Origin: Propionivibrio soli
GTDB taxonomy: Bacteria; Pseudomonadota; Gammaproteobacteria; Burkholderiales; Rhodocyclaceae
Direction: 5' to 3'
Assembly: GCF_025770765.1 (NCBI RefSeq)
Contig: NZ_JANZKY010000016.1
Span: 62,001-126,000 of the forward strand
DNA: 64,000 nt
A program made the position numbers and the translations under genes. Shown here piece after piece: positions 45,809-54,270 of the stretch. Below the pieces are notes generated by a model, which had not been told where the DNA came from, ran no database searches, and saw only the letters and a list, made by a program, of their open reading frames with translations. The stretch's first letter is position 1, and each line of letters starts with the position of its first letter.

Positions 45809-46000
45809 TTGGTGGGGGCAAGATCCTGGGGAATGATGTAGCGGACGCAACGGGATGCGGCAGTCTAGCGCATGGGGACAATCGACGCCAAAGCAGGACA
45901 CACAGCGTATAGCGGTTCGCGGTTGTCTGAAAGCGGCGGGGGAAACAACGGAGGGGGCCGCAGCCTTCTGGGTATGCTTTTTGGCTACAACACCGCCGCG

Positions 46001-47416
46001 TCAAATCACCTTCGAATAGCGTTTGTTTTCGCGGTCGGCACGCAGCCGCCGATCAAAGGCCATCGCGATCGCGCGCACGATCATGCGCCCCTTGGGCAGG
46101 ACGATGATGCGCCGGTCCTCGACTCGAAGCAGGCCGGCCTCGCCCATTTCCCCAAGTGCAATAAGCTCGGGGGCGAAATAGCGTTTGAAGTCGATCCCGT
46201 ACGTCGTTTCGACGGCATCCATCGAAAGCTCGAAATGGCACATGAGCGCCTGGATGATTGCGCGCCGGAGAACGTCGTCCGCATCGAGCCTGATGCCGCG
46301 AAAGGCCGGCAGGATACTGTCGTCCAGCCGTGCGTAGTACTCGTCGAGCGTTTTCACGTTCTGGTAATAGCTCGCCCCGACCTTGCTGATCGAAGAGATG
46401 CCGAAGGCAAGCATGTCGCAATCGGCATGCGTCGAGTAGCCCTGGAAATTGCGATGCAAGCGCCCTTCCCTCTGCGCGATCGCCAACTCGTCGTCCGGCT
46501 TGGCGAAGTGGTCCATGCCGATAAAGACATAACCGGCCTCGGTCAGCTTGGCGATGGCCATCGCCAATATCTGCAGGCGAGCGTCGGCGGTCGGCAGATC
46601 GGAATCGAGGATGCGCCGCTGCGGTTTGAAGAGACCGGGCAGATGCGCGTAGTTGTAGACCGAAAGCCGATCCGGGCTGACCGCGATGACACGCTCGAGC
46701 GTACGTTCGAAACCGCTCACCGTTTGCTTGGGTAAACCGTAGATGAGGTCGATACTGACCGATTTGAAACCGTTGGCACGCGCCGCCTCGATCACATCGA
46801 ACGTTTCCTCCTCGCTCTGGATGCGATTCACCGCGCGCTGCACGTTCTCGTCAAAATCCTGAACGCCGATGCTCATGCGGTTGAAGCCGAGCTCGCCGAG
46901 CAATTGCACCGTCGCGCGGTCCACTTTGCGCGGATCGACCTCGATCGAAAACTCCCCGCCTTCAAGCAACCGGAAGTGCTTGCGCGTCGCCGCCATAAGT
47001 TGGCGCATTTCGTCGTGCGAAAGAAAGGTCGGTGTACCGCCGCCCCAATGTAGTTGCTCGACTTCGTTGTCTTCGGGAGTGAGAAAACCCGTCTGCAACG
47101 CCAACTCCCGCGCCAGGTATTTCAGGTACTTGGCCGAACGACCGTGGTCCTTGGTAATGATCTTGTTGCAGGCGCAGTAGTAGCAGATCGTGTTGCAGAA
47201 CGGCAGATGAAAATACAGCGACAGTTGCCGGCGCCCGGCGCTGCCTGGCCCCGCTGTTTCCGTGCGGCGGTGGCGAAGCCAGTACGCCGCGTCTTGCGGC
47301 CCGAAATCGTCGGCAAAACGGTCGGCCGTCGGATAAGACGTGTAGCGCGGGCCATTGACGTCAAAGCGGCGAACGATCTGCGGGTCGAAAACGAGTGTAT
47401 CGGAGAGTGCGGTCAT
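46001..47416 (-). CDS. hemN: Oxygen-independent coproporphyrinogen III oxidase
   Basis: 471 aa. This radical SAM enzyme makes protoporphyrinogen IX without oxygen in haem synthesis. The cluster ligands are Cys74, Cys78 and Cys81 with Cys83, in 'FHLPFCNTICYYCACNK', the CX3CX2CXC pattern that separates true HemN from HemW. 'GPRYTSYPTADRF' at the N-terminus and 'HWGGGTPTFLS' are also diagnostic. It is positioned after SirB2 in a minus-strand run that begins behind an FNR-type box. Confidence 0.97.
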   Translation of the reverse strand: MTALSDTLVFDPQIVRRFDVNGPRYTSYPTADRFADDFGPQDAAYWLRHRRTETAGPGSAGRRQLSLYFHLPFCNTICYYCACNKIITKDHGRSAKYLKYLARELALQTGFLTPEDNEVEQLHWGGGTPTFLSHDEMRQLMAATRKHFRLLEGGEFSIEVDPRKVDRATVQLLGELGFNRMSIGVQDFDENVQRAVNRIQSEEETFDVIEAARANGFKSVSIDLIYGLPKQTVSGFERTLERVIAVSPDRLSVYNYAHLPGLFKPQRRILDSDLPTADARLQILAMAIAKLTEAGYVFIGMDHFAKPDDELAIAQREGRLHRNFQGYSTHADCDMLAFGISSISKVGASYYQNVKTLDEYYARLDDSILPAFRGIRLDADDVLRRAIIQALMCHFELSMDAVETTYGIDFKRYFAPELIALGEMGEAGLLRVEDRRIIVLPKGRMIVRAIAMAFDRRLRADRENKRYSKVI

Positions 47417-47481
47417 AGCATCTGGGCAAAGCGCGTTGCGGCCTAGTTTAGAGCATTCCTTGGCGGCCCGTGTCGAGCACC

Positions 47482-47865
47482 TCAGGAAAATACGCCGAGC
47501 GGACTACGTGTCAGCGCCACCGAAACGATGTAGCCGAAGGTCAGCAAAGCGGCCACGAAGTAGCCAGCGCGCGCCGACTTGGTTCGTCCACGCCGCAGAG
47601 CCATCGCCCCAAGAATGACGTAGACCACGAGCGCGATTACCTTCGCGGTCAGCCAGTCGAGCGCCAAGGGATATTGATGGGTGAGAAGCGCCAGCCAGAT
47701 TGCGCTGCCAAGGAGCACGGTGTCGACGATATGCGGCACGATACGTACCCAGCGCCGGTTGAGCCATGGAGAATCGGCGAGCATCCCCAAGCCACGGATG
47801 AAGAATCCCGTTCCGCTGAGAATGACGCAGGTGATATGGATATGACGTAGCGCGAGGTAGAGCAT
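47482..47865 (-). CDS. SirB2 family membrane protein
   Basis: 127 aa with four hydrophobic helices and conserved 'HITCVILSGTGFFIRGLGML' near the N-terminus and 'RIVPHIVDTVLLGSAIWLA'. This fits SirB2 ('invasion gene expression up-regulator'), a name from old Salmonella genetics that does not describe the function. The His residues in helices could bind haem, but this is speculation. It sits between the large membrane gene and hemN on the same strand. Confidence 0.85.
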   Translation of the reverse strand: MLYLALRHIHITCVILSGTGFFIRGLGMLADSPWLNRRWVRIVPHIVDTVLLGSAIWLALLTHQYPLALDWLTAKVIALVVYVILGAMALRRGRTKSARAGYFVAALLTFGYIVSVALTRSPLGVFS

Positions 47866-47910
47866 GGGGTTCGTATAGTTTCGACGTGGCCGTGGTGTCG
47901 CGCCCCGGCT

Positions 47911-49200
47911 TCAGGCGCGCAGCGATTCGATGTGGGATACCTGGCTGCGATAGAGCCGCACGGCAGCCGTTAGGTTCCACAAAAGCCAAGCATTGGCGAC
48001 AACGAGACTGGCGCCCGCCGGATACGCAAACGTCGCCGGCCAGAGGGCCGCGAGCGCCACCAGTACGCAAGCAAGGACGTGCGCCGCGGACTGCCGTTCC
48101 ATCGCCGCTTCTGAAATGATCTTCTTCATGTTCGGCGCCACGACCCGTCCCTGTCCAAGATTCTGCAGATGCAGCCAGACGAGGAAGGGAACGATCTTGT
48201 ACAACATGCCGACGATGACCGACATGAACCCACCGGCGAGGACGAGCGCACCGAACAGAACCGGCCACTCCGCGCGCTCGGCGACCGTGGGCACGAACCG
48301 CCCCGCTCCCCACACAGCACAGGCCGCCAGCGCGCTCAGCATCGCGGCACGCCACAGATGCTGGGTCGCATCGAAGCGCGATCGTTTGCTCGTACGCTGT
48401 ACTTTCAGCGTTACACCGGCGAAGCAGGCAACCGCCAAGACCACGACGAGCGCCAAAACGAGGGATATCGCTCCGGCATCCACCCACTCCGATATCGACC
48501 AGACGGCGAGGGCCCCAATCGTCGCGACGGCGAAAAACCGCTCAAAAACACGTGGGTAGGGGCGCGTGATCTGGAACATCGGCACGACCACATAGGCGAC
48601 GGCGGCCAGCAGTACCGTTCCCCAAGCCACGAACCCCCACCCCAAGTGGATGTCCGCGAGTTGCATGAGTGGCCAATCGAGTGACCAGCCGAGGGCTGCG
48701 GTCAAGCCAACGCCAAGGGCCGCGGTGACCGTAAGGCCGGCAAGAGACAGCTTGAGACCGCCCACGGTCGGGCTCGTGGTCGGCACACCGCTGAATGCGC
48801 GTAGGGCGGAGACGATAAAGCACGCGATCCCAACCGTAAACAGCAGTGCCGCCACCTTGAAAGCGGCTGGCGAATAACTGAAAAACGCGGCGACGAGGAA
48901 CACGGTACCGACAGAGATCGCTGCGTGAACAAGACCCGCGACACGCAAGGGCGAACCGATATTGGCTCCGGCGACCACGGGCAGAATCTGGATCAGCGCA
49001 CCGAGCATCACCTGCAACATGAAGCCAACGGTTATGAGGTGAGTAAGCGCCAGGGTCGCCGGCGTCCAGCGCGAGGCGAATACCTCGGGATAGCAGAGAA
49101 TCAACACGCCGCCGAGAATGCCGAACACCGGCGCGGTAAGAAAGAAACGAAACGGAGCCGCCAGCGGCGGCGATTGATCATAAGAGAGCAGCGTCTGCAT
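47911..49200 (-). CDS. Large polytopic membrane protein, NnrS / haem-copper-oxidase-like
   Basis: 429 aa with about 12 hydrophobic helices. Helix ends carry conserved His in contexts typical of haem-binding proteins: 'LTHLITVGFMLQVMLGAL', 'DIHLGWGFVAWG' and 'FLVWLHLQNLG'. The first motif resembles cbb3-type subunit I and NnrS-like proteins. No copper-site His cluster (HxxxY...HH) is visible, so terminal oxidase activity is unlikely. The DUF2249 and hemerythrin genes upstream suggest a role in nitric oxide or oxygen stress. Annotated as conserved; exact function unknown. Confidence 0.65.
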   Translation of the reverse strand: MQTLLSYDQSPPLAAPFRFFLTAPVFGILGGVLILCYPEVFASRWTPATLALTHLITVGFMLQVMLGALIQILPVVAGANIGSPLRVAGLVHAAISVGTVFLVAAFFSYSPAAFKVAALLFTVGIACFIVSALRAFSGVPTTSPTVGGLKLSLAGLTVTAALGVGLTAALGWSLDWPLMQLADIHLGWGFVAWGTVLLAAVAYVVVPMFQITRPYPRVFERFFAVATIGALAVWSISEWVDAGAISLVLALVVVLAVACFAGVTLKVQRTSKRSRFDATQHLWRAAMLSALAACAVWGAGRFVPTVAERAEWPVLFGALVLAGGFMSVIVGMLYKIVPFLVWLHLQNLGQGRVVAPNMKKIISEAAMERQSAAHVLACVLVALAALWPATFAYPAGASLVVANAWLLWNLTAAVRLYRSQVSHIESLRA

Positions 49201-49288
49201 CAGTCACTCTTGTTCTTGTTCCAGCCTTCGGGCCCACCCGATATGCAAGCGGCGCCGCCCGTGCGTACGGGCCGGAGGCCAACCCCCA

Positions 49289-49525
49289 TTACGCGCTCGG
49301 CTTGTGCCAGATGAGGATTTCGAACGAGCCATCCCGAACCCGTTCGGTCTGCCAGGAGAAACCGTTCAGTTCCAGCGCACGGTAGAGAGGAAAAGGCTCG
49401 CGTCCGATACGCAGCATCACCTTCTGGCCTGGGCTTATCAGATCGATAGCTGCCATCGTGCGTTCGAACGGTTCCGGCGGCTCGAGATCGCGTCCGTCGA
49501 CCACCACAATCTCCTCTGCGCCCAT
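49289..49525 (-). CDS. DUF2249 domain protein
   Basis: 78 aa. Features 'VVDGRDLEPPEPFERTM' and 'SPGQKVMLRIGREPFPLYRA' mark DUF2249, related in fold to TusA/SirA. Its ATG overlaps the stop of the hemerythrin gene as TGATG, indicating translational coupling. DUF2249 genes are commonly linked with hemerythrin and denitrification-type genes. The biochemical role is unknown. Confidence 0.85.
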   Translation of the reverse strand: MGAEEIVVVDGRDLEPPEPFERTMAAIDLISPGQKVMLRIGREPFPLYRALELNGFSWQTERVRDGSFEILIWHKPSA

Positions 49526-49992
49526 CAGACGCCTCCTCCCGCGGAAGCGGTACTCGCAATTCCGGCGCTCAGGATAGTCAGCAATCCGTCCCGATCAGCG
49601 CTCAGGTGTTGGTCGCACATCGGATAAAGGATGTTCTCCTCCTTCATGTTATGTTGTTGCGTCAGGATGAGTAGCGTTTCGGCGTTTCCGAGATACTCGT
49701 CGGCATCCCGCTGGGTCAGCGCCACCCCGGTCAGCGTGAGCAAGTCGCGCATCTGCGCATGTTCGTTGCGCATCACCTGCGTCGGCCCCATGCGCATTCC
49801 GGTCCGGTCTTCGAACGCTGGGAACAACACGTTTTCCTCGATATCCAGATGGCGTAGCACGGCATCCCGAAAACGCAGAAAAGCCGCTTCCGCCTTGTCC
49901 CATTCGCCTTTGCGCACAGCCTGTTCAACCTCGGCAAAGCCGTCGTCGCAGTGACGGTGGTCGTTGGCAAGTAATTCACGGATGCTGTTCAT
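49525..49992 (-). CDS. Hemerythrin-like (HHE cation-binding) protein
   Basis: 155 aa from the ATG at 49992, which has a GAGGG site 6 nt upstream; the frame opens at 50079, past the predicted promoter. Metal-ligand motifs of a four-helix hemerythrin are 'ANDHRHCDD', 'LRHLDIEENVLFPAFE', 'RNEHAQMRDLL' and 'QQHNMKEENILYPMCDQHL'. It likely binds a di-iron site and O2 or NO, as in YtfE-like proteins. It is first in the run with DUF2249, the large membrane protein, SirB2 and hemN. Confidence 0.92.
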   Translation of the reverse strand: MNSIRELLANDHRHCDDGFAEVEQAVRKGEWDKAEAAFLRFRDAVLRHLDIEENVLFPAFEDRTGMRMGPTQVMRNEHAQMRDLLTLTGVALTQRDADEYLGNAETLLILTQQHNMKEENILYPMCDQHLSADRDGLLTILSAGIASTASAGGGV

Positions 49993-50021
49993 TCGAGGCC
50001 CTCGATCAAGAGATTTACCAA

Positions 50022-50070
50022 TGAACCCATTGTGCAGGAACGCCCGCCCAATTCCCTTGACCGAAATCAA
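50022..50070 (-). promoter_or_regulatory. FNR/ANR-type box with class II promoter
   Basis: TTGAC-N4-ATCAA (50057-50070) differs from the FNR consensus TTGAT-N4-ATCAA by one base. On the minus strand CACAAT (50029-50034) fits a -10 box; transcription would start near 50022, so the box centre (50063.5) is at -41.5, the exact class II activator position. It serves the hemerythrin gene at 49992. Confidence 0.7.
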
Positions 50071-50173
50071 ATCGGCCAAGGCCCTGGCGCGTCGCCGCCA
50101 TCCAAAGAAGGATTAGCCGTCCTGTCCCGTGCTCCGGTAGAGTTTTTGACCGCGGGCGAGCAGGCGGATTCCT

Positions 50174-50203
50174 TTGTTCCTCGACCGATTTTGCGTCTAT
50201 AGT
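50174..50203 (+). promoter_or_regulatory. Predicted promoter of the universal stress protein gene
   Basis: TTGTTC (50174-50179), an 18-bp spacer and TATAGT (50198-50203). This gives a leader of about 125 nt before the ATG at 50336. Confidence 0.45.
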
Positions 50204-50335
50204 GAAAGTGGGCTGTTAAGAACCCGCAACAAGAGGCAACGAAGCGCCACGTCAATGAAGCGTCGGCGACCAGCCATACGGCGATGCTCCAACAATGATG
50301 CGGCCTTTGCTCCCGATCGCAAGAAAGGAGTCATC

Positions 50336-50779
50336 ATGTTCAAGCACATTCTGGTTCCGACCGACGGTTCCCCGTTCTCGCAAGAGACGGTTCGGCGTGC
50401 TGTTTCCTTCGCCAAGGAAGCGGGAGCGCGCATTACCGCGTTTTATGCCAAGCCGGAGTACCCCGTGACGTATTACGGCGAAGGCGCCTTGATCGACTCC
50501 ACCTCGCCCGAACACTTCGCGAAGATGACCGAGGAACAGGCGGCACAGATCCTGGATCCGGTCGAGACGCTGTGCGCGAACGAGGGCGTCCCTTGCACGA
50601 AGCTCTCGCTGACCAACGACGTGGTCTATGAGGCAATCATCGAGGCGGCCACAAAGAGCGGTTGCGACCTCATCTTCATGGCGTCCCACGGTCGCCGGGG
50701 CTTCAGCGGGCTCCTGCTCGGCAGCGAAACGAACAAGGTGCTGACGCATACCCGGATTCCGGTGCTTGTGTATCGCTGA
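50336..50779 (+). CDS. Universal stress protein family (UspA-like)
   Basis: 147 aa. The N-terminal 'FKHILVPTDGSPFS' and the ATP-binding loop 'ASHGRRGFSGLLLGSETNKV' with C-terminal 'THTRIPVLVYR' define an ATP-binding-type USP. The ATG at 50336 follows AGGAG; the frame opens at 50174 without support. It lies divergent from the hemerythrin run and converges on the ClpX-like gene. USPs of this kind are induced by growth arrest or oxygen limitation in many Proteobacteria. Confidence 0.92.
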   Translation: MFKHILVPTDGSPFSQETVRRAVSFAKEAGARITAFYAKPEYPVTYYGEGALIDSTSPEHFAKMTEEQAAQILDPVETLCANEGVPCTKLSLTNDVVYEAIIEAATKSGCDLIFMASHGRRGFSGLLLGSETNKVLTHTRIPVLVYR

Positions 50780-50854
50780 AAAGACGGCCGCCGCCCCAGG
50801 CTTGGGCGGGAGCATTCCGAATCGGCAGAGGGGGTCGGTGGTGGGTCGCGTGGT

Positions 50855-50879
50855 GGCCGACGACCGTTAGGCGTCGGCC
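50855..50879. terminator. Hairpin between convergent usp and clpX-like genes
   Basis: GGCCGACG (50855-50862) pairs with CGTCGGCC (50872-50879) with a 9-nt loop, in the 115-bp gap between two stops. No T-run, so possibly an RNA-stabilising or bidirectional end structure. Confidence 0.45.
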
Positions 50880-50894
50880 CACAGCGCGGCTTGT

Positions 50895-51902
50895 TCAGTT
50901 CGCCGAGCGTTTCAGCAGTCGCGGTTCCTCGAAGAGCGAGTTGATCTCGACGCGTCCGATTTCGCGGTTGTCTGGCACGAGATAGAGGACCGGCGTGATC
51001 AGTTCCTCGAAAATGCCGCGCAGGCTGCGGGCTCCAGTCTTATATTCGATGGCGATTTCGGCGATCTGCTCAAAGACGCGCGGTCCCACCGCGAGTTCGA
51101 CGCCTTCTGCGCGGAAAAGCTCGACGTATTGCCGATAGATCGCGTTCTTCGGCACGCTCATGATGCGCACGAGCATGTCCTTGCTCAAATCCTGGAAGTT
51201 GGCGACTACCGGCAGGCGGCCGGTGAATTCGGGAATCAACCCGTATTCGAACAAATCCGTCGGTTTGACCCGCTTGTTCAACCGATCGAGGATGCTCTTG
51301 TCGTCGGCGGCAGCGGTGGCGATGAAGCCGAAGCTATGCGTCTTCGCCATGATCTTGTCGAGCCCCACAAAGGCTCCGCCGCAAATGAAGAGCACGTTCG
51401 TCGTGTCGAGATACTGGCCGCCGGCGAGTCTGACGGGGACGCCTTCCATGATCTTGAGCAACGCGTGTTGAACGCCCTCCCCGGAGGTAACGCGTCCCTC
51501 CGTTCCCGATGCCTTCAGCTTGTCGATCTCGTCGATGAAGACGATGCCGAAACCCGCCCTGCGGGGATCCCCGGCGGCCTTGTCGACGAGGCGCTGCAGG
51601 ATGGCCTCGATTTCCTCGTTGACGTACTTGGTCTGCGCCAGCGACGTCGCATTGCCGGTCGCGAAAGGCACGCCGAGCATCCGTGCCAGCGTTTCGCAGG
51701 TCAGCGTTTTTCCGGTTCCCGATGGCCCGACGAGCAGCACGTTGCTCTTGGTCAGGGCGCCATCTCCCTGCCCCAGCGTCGCGATCTTGCGGTAATGCGC
51801 ATACACGGCGACGGCCAAGGTTTTTTTTGCCTCTTCCTGCCCGATGACATATTGGTCGAGGTAAGCGACGATGCGACTCGGCGTGACTTCCTTGCTCAGC
51901 AC
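50895..51902 (-). CDS. ClpX-like AAA+ ATPase lacking the zinc-binding domain
   Basis: 335 aa from the GTG at 51902, which has AGGAG 6 nt upstream; the frame runs on to 52124 without a ribosome site. Walker A 'GPSGTGKT' (59-66), Walker B 'IVFIDEIDK' (120-128), 'RVTSGEGVQHALLKIMEG' and sensor 2 'TGARSLRGIFEE' are intact. Compared with ClpX, the N-terminal C4 zinc domain is missing, the GYVG pore loop reads KYVN (92-95), and the RKH loop is deleted (about 'GVPVRLAGGQY'). The ClpP-contact IGF loop is FGF (191-193). It stands alone with no clpP. It is probably a specialised unfoldase paralogue. Confidence 0.82.
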   Translation of the reverse strand: MLSKEVTPSRIVAYLDQYVIGQEEAKKTLAVAVYAHYRKIATLGQGDGALTKSNVLLVGPSGTGKTLTCETLARMLGVPFATGNATSLAQTKYVNEEIEAILQRLVDKAAGDPRRAGFGIVFIDEIDKLKASGTEGRVTSGEGVQHALLKIMEGVPVRLAGGQYLDTTNVLFICGGAFVGLDKIMAKTHSFGFIATAAADDKSILDRLNKRVKPTDLFEYGLIPEFTGRLPVVANFQDLSKDMLVRIMSVPKNAIYRQYVELFRAEGVELAVGPRVFEQIAEIAIEYKTGARSLRGIFEELITPVLYLVPDNREIGRVEINSLFEEPRLLKRSAN

Positions 51903-52054
51903 GATGATCTCCTGTGAATGGCCAACGGCGTATACCTGCGCCGTATGGCATGGACGCGCTATGGTAGTCCGATTCAGCTCCTGGGGCGCATGCACTGTGC
52001 GCCGATGATCGGTTATGCTTGTCGCACTCGATTCGCCTTCAGGGAAGAAGAATA

Positions 52055-52495
52055 ATGTTCGAATGGTGGCATTGGATGGTCCTCGGCCTCGTCCTCGCCA
52101 TGGCGGAACTCGCGGTCCCAGCATTCTTCATCATCTGGTTCGGTATCGGCGCCATTGGCGTCGGCTTGGTCCTGCTGTTCGCGCCGGACCTCGCCATCTC
52201 CACGCAGATGCTGCTCTGGGCGGCTTTGTCACTCGCCCTGGTCGCCGTCTGGTTCCGGCATTTCCGGCCGCGCACCGTGACGTCGGTCGGAACTTCGGCG
52301 GCGTCGGTGCCCGGGGAGACGGGCGTCCTCGTGAATGATCTCGCGCCGGAAACGCGCGGCCATGTGCGCTTCCAGCGCCCCATCCTGGGTTCCGACCTCT
52401 GGGAGTGCTACGCGGACACGAAGATCAAGGCGGGCGACCGCGTGCGCGTGGTCGCCGTCGAAGGAAATTTCATGAAAGTGGAGGAAGCGAAATGA
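52055..52495 (+). CDS. NfeD-like membrane protein
   Basis: 146 aa from the ATG at 52055. Three hydrophobic helices ('WHWMVLGLVLAMAELAVPAF' onward) precede a C-terminal OB-fold domain ('GVLVNDLAPETRGHVRFQ', 'DRVRVVAVEGNFMKVEE'). This is the short NfeD type that lacks the protease part. Its stop overlaps the start of the SPFH gene as ATGA, the classical NfeD-SPFH pair, which forms membrane microdomain complexes. Confidence 0.9.
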   Translation: MFEWWHWMVLGLVLAMAELAVPAFFIIWFGIGAIGVGLVLLFAPDLAISTQMLLWAALSLALVAVWFRHFRPRTVTSVGTSAASVPGETGVLVNDLAPETRGHVRFQRPILGSDLWECYADTKIKAGDRVRVVAVEGNFMKVEEAK

Positions 52496-53352
52496 TCGGC
52501 ATGACCGTCACCTCAGTCGTATTTCTCGTTTTCGTCATCGTGACGATCGCCAAAGGCGTCCGTATCGTGCCCCAGGGCGAGGAATGGATCGTGCAGCGGC
52601 TGGGTAAGTACCGCGTGACGCTCATGCCCGGGCTGCGTTTCATCATCCCCTACTTCGACACGGTGTCGTATAAGGTCACGACGAAGGACATCATCCTCGA
52701 CGTTCAGGAGCAGGAAGTGATCACCCGCGACAATGCGGTGATCGTGGTCAACGCCATCGCCTTCATCAAGGTTACAGACCCGGTGAAGGCCGTCTACGGC
52801 GTCGAGAACTACTCCGAGGCGATTCGCAACATGATCATGACTACATTGCGCTCGATCGTCGGTGAAATGGAACTCGACCATGCGCTGTCCTCGCGCGACA
52901 TGATCAAGACACGTTTGAAGGCCGGAGTTGCCGATGAAGCGCTCGACTGGGGACTGACCGTCAAGTCGGTCGAAATTCAGGACATCAAGCCCTCGCAATC
53001 GATGCAACGCGCAATGGAACTGCAGGCGGCCGCCGAGCGGGAACGGAAGGCGATGGTCACCCGCGCCGAGGGCGAGAAGCAATCGATGATTCTCTCCGCC
53101 GAGGCACGCCTGGAATCGGCAAAACGCGACGCCGAAGCGCAAGTCATGCTGGCCGACGCCTCGTCGCAAGCGATCACAAAGATCACGAGCGCTTTCGGCG
53201 AAAACGAATTGCCGATGTTCTACCTGCTCGGCGAGAAATACATTACCAGCCTGGGCAAGCTGGCCGAATCGCAGAACGCCAAGACGGTTCTGCTCCCGGG
53301 GGACCTGCAGGGTGCGCTACGCGGCTTGTTCCAGAAGATGCCCCAACCCTGA
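52492..53352 (+). CDS. SPFH/Band 7 family protein (paraslipin, QmcA-like)
   Basis: 286 aa. One N-terminal membrane helix ('TSVVFLVFVIVTIAKGV') anchors a Band 7 domain ('GLRFIIPYFDTVSYKV', 'VITRDNAVIVVNAIAF'), followed by a long helical coiled coil ('ERERKAMVTRAEGEKQSMIL') and the conserved 'PMFYLLGEKYI'. It likely oligomerises on the inner membrane with the NfeD partner. The start is translationally coupled to the NfeD gene. Confidence 0.94.
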   Translation: MIGMTVTSVVFLVFVIVTIAKGVRIVPQGEEWIVQRLGKYRVTLMPGLRFIIPYFDTVSYKVTTKDIILDVQEQEVITRDNAVIVVNAIAFIKVTDPVKAVYGVENYSEAIRNMIMTTLRSIVGEMELDHALSSRDMIKTRLKAGVADEALDWGLTVKSVEIQDIKPSQSMQRAMELQAAAERERKAMVTRAEGEKQSMILSAEARLESAKRDAEAQVMLADASSQAITKITSAFGENELPMFYLLGEKYITSLGKLAESQNAKTVLLPGDLQGALRGLFQKMPQP

Positions 53353-53376
53353 CCCCGACTTGCCGAAGGACCACGT

Positions 53377-54267
53377 TTGACCGACCGGAAACAGCTCTAC
53401 GAAGGCTATCTGGCTGCGACTGCCACGCTCGTCATGTGGGCGTGCTTTTCCCTCGTCTCCCGGATGGCGGGCAAGAGTCCGCTTACGCCCTACGACGTCT
53501 TCGCGCTGCGCCTGATCACCGCCGGGGTGGTGCTGCTCCCGTTCATCGGCAGCATGCCGAAGGACGCCTGGCGCGACGGCCGGCTGTGGTTGCTCACCTT
53601 CCTGTGCAGTGTGCTCTATTGCCCGTTGGCCTACGCCGGCTTCAAGTACGCGCCGGCGTCACATGGCGCGATCCTGCTTTCGGGCATGCAACCCTTTCTG
53701 GTGACTTTCGTCGCCTGGTTTATCGCGGGGACGCGACCGAACGCGATGCGTTGCCTCGGACTCGTGCTCATTGCCGTCGGCGTGGCTTGTGCCGCCATGC
53801 CGTACTTCAGCGACTGGTCAAGTGCCATGGTGTTCGGCGACCTGCTGATCTTTACCTCATCGGTACTGTGGGCTTTCTACGCGGTTCTCGGCTCTCGCTG
53901 GGGTTACTCGCCGTGGGTTCAGACGCGGGCCGTCGCCTTTGGCTCGTCGCTCGTCTATCTGCCGATCTATTTTTTGTGGCTGCCAAAGGCGCTCAGCGAG
54001 GCTACGATGACGATGATCGCGATCCAGGGGTTCTTCCAAGGCATCGTCGCCACCGTGCTCGCCATGCTCGCCTACCTGCGCGCCATCAAACTGCTCGGGC
54101 CAGAGCGCGCTTCGGCTTTTCTAGCGCTGGTTCCGATCGTTATCGGGGTTGTTGCCGTACCCCTGCTCGATGAGCCGCTCACCGGATGGCTAGCGAGCGG
54201 GATCGTTTTCGTTTCTCTGGGATCGTACGTTGCATCGCGGTATGGTTCCGCTCGTTTGAGGAGTTAA
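53377..54267 (+). CDS. EamA/DMT family transporter
   Basis: 296 aa, ten hydrophobic helices in two EamA repeats. Family features are the N-terminal 'LAATATLVMWACFSLVSRMA', 'ALRLITAGVVLLPF' and, in the second half, 'LLGPERASAFLALVPIVIGV' with 'LDEPLT'. It likely exports an amino acid or metabolite. The start is a TTG at 53377 with a GAAGGA site upstream. It lies 24 nt after the SPFH gene and 3 nt before the dehydrogenase gene, so it may be part of one transcript. Confidence 0.88.
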   Translation: MTDRKQLYEGYLAATATLVMWACFSLVSRMAGKSPLTPYDVFALRLITAGVVLLPFIGSMPKDAWRDGRLWLLTFLCSVLYCPLAYAGFKYAPASHGAILLSGMQPFLVTFVAWFIAGTRPNAMRCLGLVLIAVGVACAAMPYFSDWSSAMVFGDLLIFTSSVLWAFYAVLGSRWGYSPWVQTRAVAFGSSLVYLPIYFLWLPKALSEATMTMIAIQGFFQGIVATVLAMLAYLRAIKLLGPERASAFLALVPIVIGVVAVPLLDEPLTGWLASGIVFVSLGSYVASRYGSARLRS

Positions 54268-54270
54268 TCG

